Below are positions 15,731 to 18,454 of a stretch of 18,454 nucleotides of DNA, in pieces (the first letter of the stretch is position 1; the number at the start of each line of letters is the position of its first letter). The stretch lies in the NCBI GenBank assembly GCA_027325905.1, contig DAIEEM010000356.1, forward strand, positions 1 to 18,454, given 5' to 3'. The translations under genes were made by a program, and so were the position numbers. The notes below the pieces were generated by a model. It had not been told where the DNA came from. It was given only the letters and a program-made list of their open reading frames with translations, and searched no databases. This DNA is from Rhodocyclaceae bacterium (GTDB taxonomy: Bacteria > Pseudomonadota > Gammaproteobacteria > Burkholderiales > Rhodocyclaceae).

Positions 15731-17125
15731 CTACGGCGTGCGGCGGGACTTATCCGGGCGTTCGGCGCCGGTCGGGGCGTCCGCTGGCGGAATATCCTTG
15801 TCCTGCAACTTGAGCTTTTTCAGCTTTTCCCAGAGATTCTTGCGGCTGATGCCGAGTCCGGCGGCGGTATCGGCGATGCGGCCGTCGTTTGCCCGCAGGC
15901 AGCCCTCGATATATTCCCGTTCGCGCGACTGCAGGTAGTCGTTCAGCGTCGCGCCCGGCGGCGACGGTTCGACCGCCGCGGGCGGCAGCGCGTCGCCGAA
16001 GAGGTGTTCAACGGTGAGCGCGGGGCTGGCGGACAGGATGCACGCGCGTTCCAGGCAATGCTTGAGCTGGCGGACGTTGCCGGGCCAGGGATGCTCGAGC
16101 AGGGCCTTTCCCGCGGAACGGTCGAGCGTGCGGCGATCGGCATTGTCTTCGGCCCAAAGATCCAGCAGGCGCTTCGCCAGCCACAGGATGTCTTCCTTGC
16201 GCTCCCGCAGCGGCGGAACGCTCAGGTGGACGACATGGATGCGATAGTAGAGGTCCTCGCGGAACCGGCCTTCCTCGACCATCTTCTTGAGGTCCTGGTG
16301 GGTCGCGCAGACCAGGCGGATGGCGACGCGCACCGGCGTTTCGGCGCCGATGCGCTGGATCGTGCGATCCTGGATGGCGCGCAGCAGCTTGACTTGCATC
16401 GCCGGCGACATCTCGCCGACTTCGTCGAGAAACAGGGTGCCGCCGTCGGCGAGTTCGAAAACGCCCTTCTTGTCGCGCACGGCGCCGGTGTACGCGCCCT
16501 TGACGTAACCGAACAATTCGGCCTCGAGCAGGCTTTCCGTAAGGGCGCCGCAATTGACGGCGACGAAGGGCGTGCGGGCCTCGGGGTCGGCGACCTTGTG
16601 CAGCGCGCGCGCAACTTCCTCCTTGCCGACCCCCGATTCGCCGGTGATCAGGACCGACTTCGCGCTTTCCGCCAGCCGCGGCAGCATCGACTCGATCGCG
16701 CGCATCGCCCCCGATATGCCCAGGCGGTAGTCGCCGATAACCGGCGGCGGCGCCTTGGCGCACAAGCGGCGCACGGTATCGAGCAGGGCGTGGATGTCCA
16801 GCGGCTTGGTGAGATAGTCGTGGGCGCCGAGTTTCAACAGGCTCACCGCCGTGTCGATCTTGCCGAAGCCGGTGACGAAGACGAACGGCGGCAGCGCAGC
16901 GCCGCTGCCGACCAGCTTGGCGAAAAGCTCCTCGCCGTTGATGTCCGGCAACTGGATGTCGCAGATGGCCACCGCGTAGGGCTTGCGGCCCAACCCCTGC
17001 ATCGCCGCGCGGCCGCTCTTGAACCAGTCGCAGGCATAGCCTTCGAGGGCGAAACGGTCGGCGAGCGCCTCGCCCATGATCTCGTCGTCTTCGATCAGGC
17101 AGATGCGATGGATAGAGTCGTTCAT
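15731..17125 (-). CDS. NtrC-family sigma-54-dependent response regulator
   Basis: A 464-residue protein with three domains. The receiver (1-120) has acidic residues in LIEDDE and phospho-acceptor Asp56 in ICDIQLPD, plus Lys107 in LTKP. The AAA+ domain (about 133-370) has Walker A GESGVGKE (162-169), the sigma-54 contact loop GAYTGA (210-215) and Walker B GTLFLDE (229-235). The C-terminal Fis-type helix-turn-helix runs about 405-440 (GRIADTAAGLGISRKNLWEKL). It should activate sigma-54 promoters when phosphorylated. The contact loop has Tyr in place of the usual Phe, a natural variant. The ATG at 17125 overlaps the kinase stop by ATGA; the frame upstream is open but lies inside the kinase gene. 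Target genes are not visible here. It resembles DctD/NtrC-type regulators without enough detail to name it. Confidence 0.95.
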   Translation of the reverse strand: MNDSIHRICLIEDDEIMGEALADRFALEGYACDWFKSGRAAMQGLGRKPYAVAICDIQLPDINGEELFAKLVGSGAALPPFVFVTGFGKIDTAVSLLKLGAHDYLTKPLDIHALLDTVRRLCAKAPPPVIGDYRLGISGAMRAIESMLPRLAESAKSVLITGESGVGKEEVARALHKVADPEARTPFVAVNCGALTESLLEAELFGYVKGAYTGAVRDKKGVFELADGGTLFLDEVGEMSPAMQVKLLRAIQDRTIQRIGAETPVRVAIRLVCATHQDLKKMVEEGRFREDLYYRIHVVHLSVPPLRERKEDILWLAKRLLDLWAEDNADRRTLDRSAGKALLEHPWPGNVRQLKHCLERACILSASPALTVEHLFGDALPPAAVEPSPPGATLNDYLQSREREYIEGCLRANDGRIADTAAGLGISRKNLWEKLKKLKLQDKDIPPADAPTGAERPDKSRRTP

Positions 17126-18454
17126 GCCGTGCTCCCGATCGGAATATTCACCCGGAACCGCATCCGCGCCGGCTCGCGCTCGGCGTGGATCTCGCCGCCG
17201 AGCTGCCGCACGATCTGGTATGTCACCCACAGGCCGAGACCATGGCCGCCTTCGCTCAGCGGCGAAAACGGCTCGAACAGGTGCGCCATCTGCTCATCGG
17301 TCAGCGTGTTGCCGTCGTTGGTGACGGACAGGTGCAGGACGTTGTCGACGACGCCGACGACGCAGCCGACTTCGCCGCGCGGCGCCGCGGCATGAACGGC
17401 ATTGAGCAGCAGGTTGATCATGATTTGGCGAATCAGCGGCGCCGGCAGGCGCGCACCGTCGGCGACGCCGTTGCGCCAATCCAGGTGCAATTCCTTCGTG
17501 CGCGCCTGCGGCATCACCAGCATGCGGACGTCTTCGATGTCGTGCGTCGTCAGGTCGCGACTCTTGGCCCTGGCCTCGACCAGCAACCCGCCGACGGTGT
17601 GCTTGATCTGGGTCAGTCCGCGCTCGATCAGGGCGACGGTCTTCAAGGTGCGCGGGTCGGAGTCGCTGTGGCACTTCAGCGTGTCGATCGCCGTCAGCAT
17701 GCCGCCGAGCGGATTGTTGATCTCGTGCGCGACGCCGGCCGCCAGTTGGCCGACCGCCGCCAGGCGCTCCGACTGCACCATCTGCTGCTCCATCGCATCC
17801 TTCGCCTTCAGTTCGGCCAGCATCTGGTTATACACGTCGAAGAGACGGCCGAGCTCGTCGCGGTGGGGATAAAGCCTCGGGTCCATATCGGCGGGCAGGC
17901 GCTTGCCGACTTCCTCCATGCGCGACGCCAGTTGCACCAGGGGACGCGTCATGCGCTGCGCCCAGTACCAGTTGATCGGCAGCAGCACGGCGAGTATCAG
18001 CAGTCCTCCCAGCAAGCCGTGCCGCACATTGGCGAAAAAGCGCGGCATCAGGTTGGATCTCTCCATCACGACGATCAGGCTGCCGAGACGAACATTGTGG
18101 TTGGCCACCGGCATGATGAAATAGAGATAGCGTGAACCGCGAGGTTCCAGGACGTGGGATCCGCTCGCACCCATGGCGGCGATCCGTTCGCTCACTTGCG
18201 CATATTCGGGTCCCAGGCGGACCAATTCCGCCGATATGGGCGCCGCCTTCGGCCGCGCCGCCACGAATACCCGTCTGGCATTGTCGACGAGGAGAATGTT
18301 CGCCGCCTTGGCGACGCCGTCGGCCGCCACGCGGTCGAGCGGCGCCTTGATGATCTCGTAGGCGTGCCACAGGTTGTCGCTGCGCATCTCGGCGAAGAGG
18401 CTCGGTTCCAGGGCACGACCCAGCGTTTCGGCGTCGTTGACCAGATCTTTCTTC
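17122..18454 (-). CDS. Membrane sensor histidine kinase, N-terminus cut by window edge
   Basis: The visible 443 residues are the C-terminal part; the frame is open to the right edge, so the start lies outside. The first approximately 140 residues look like an extracytoplasmic sensor domain (ILLVDNARRVFVAARP, then SRYLYFIMPV). A membrane helix (LLGGLLILAVLLPINWYW) leads into a HAMP-like linker (MTRPLVQLASRMEEVGKRL). The phospho-acceptor His is in GVAHEINNPLGGM. The ATPase domain has an N box (QIMINLLLNAVHAA), a G1-like NDGNT, an FEPF F box and GGHGLGLWVTYQIV (G2). The AHEINNPL form of the H box is common in kinases paired with NtrC-family regulators. Its stop overlaps the regulator start by ATGA. 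The signal is unknown. Confidence 0.93.
   Translation of the reverse strand, partial: KKDLVNDAETLGRALEPSLFAEMRSDNLWHAYEIIKAPLDRVAADGVAKAANILLVDNARRVFVAARPKAAPISAELVRLGPEYAQVSERIAAMGASGSHVLEPRGSRYLYFIMPVANHNVRLGSLIVVMERSNLMPRFFANVRHGLLGGLLILAVLLPINWYWAQRMTRPLVQLASRMEEVGKRLPADMDPRLYPHRDELGRLFDVYNQMLAELKAKDAMEQQMVQSERLAAVGQLAAGVAHEINNPLGGMLTAIDTLKCHSDSDPRTLKTVALIERGLTQIKHTVGGLLVEARAKSRDLTTHDIEDVRMLVMPQARTKELHLDWRNGVADGARLPAPLIRQIMINLLLNAVHAAAPRGEVGCVVGVVDNVLHLSVTNDGNTLTDEQMAHLFEPFSPLSEGGHGLGLWVTYQIVRQLGGEIHAEREPARMRFRVNIPIGSTA

Noticed and set aside
15723..15733. TAGCGCCGCTA at the convergent stop codons as a terminator
   Set aside because: Only four pairs with a three-base loop and no T-run; the symmetry comes from two facing stop codons.
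17126..17230. N-terminal extension of the response regulator
   Set aside because: It lies inside the kinase coding region and precedes the natural receiver start; the ATG at 17125 gives ATGA coupling.

Overview
The window is GC-rich, densely coded bacterial chromosome. Its gene set (UbiK, ComM, PlsB, PurU, ThrH, YheS-type ABC-F, and a TorF-like porin next to glnK-amtB) and the GG-N10-GC sigma-54 promoter point to a betaproteobacterium, most likely of the Rhodocyclales or a neighbouring order. That placement is inference from gene content; no marker RNA is present. I see no tRNA, rRNA, insertion sequence, CRISPR array or phage gene, and no stretch over 300 bases lacks a gene. The largest gap (4387-4632) is a regulatory region.

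Layout. 1-531: a possible gene tail, then a single-domain rhodanese on the + strand. 532-641: a convergent gap holding two nested perfect inverted repeats. 642-4386 (- strand): ubiK, a possible 25-codon leader ORF coupled to a cytochrome b561, comM, and a Bcr/CflA-type drug exporter whose start overlaps the comM stop. 4387-7574 (+ strand): a nitrogen-regulated operon. Two NtrC-like sites, an IHF-like site and a strong sigma-54 promoter precede an outer-membrane porin of the TorF family, glnK (PII) and amtB, closed by a Rho-independent terminator. 7612-10092 (+): plsB. 10067-13208 (-): a soluble zinc-binding-type chemoreceptor, then thrH, purU and an unrecognised three-helix membrane protein. 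13325-15220 (-): a YheS-like ABC-F ATPase. 15267-15725 (+): a small exported coiled-coil protein with two cysteines. 15731-18454 (-): a histidine kinase (N-terminus beyond the right edge) and its NtrC-family response regulator, overlapping by ATGA.

How the genes fit together. The porin-glnK-amtB block is the most coherent module. Under nitrogen limitation NtrC and sigma-54 should raise an outer-membrane channel, the inner-membrane ammonium channel and the PII protein that gates it, linking the outer and inner membrane steps of ammonium capture. thrH-purU is a plausible serine/one-carbon unit: ThrH can release serine from phosphoserine, and PurU releases formate and free THF from 10-formyl-THF. 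The kinase/sigma-54 activator pair is a complete signalling cassette whose target is not in view.

Most genes belong to known families. The less described elements are the sigma-54-controlled porin, the nested inverted repeats at 542-641, the coupled leader ORF before cytochrome b561, and the unrecognised membrane and periplasmic proteins.
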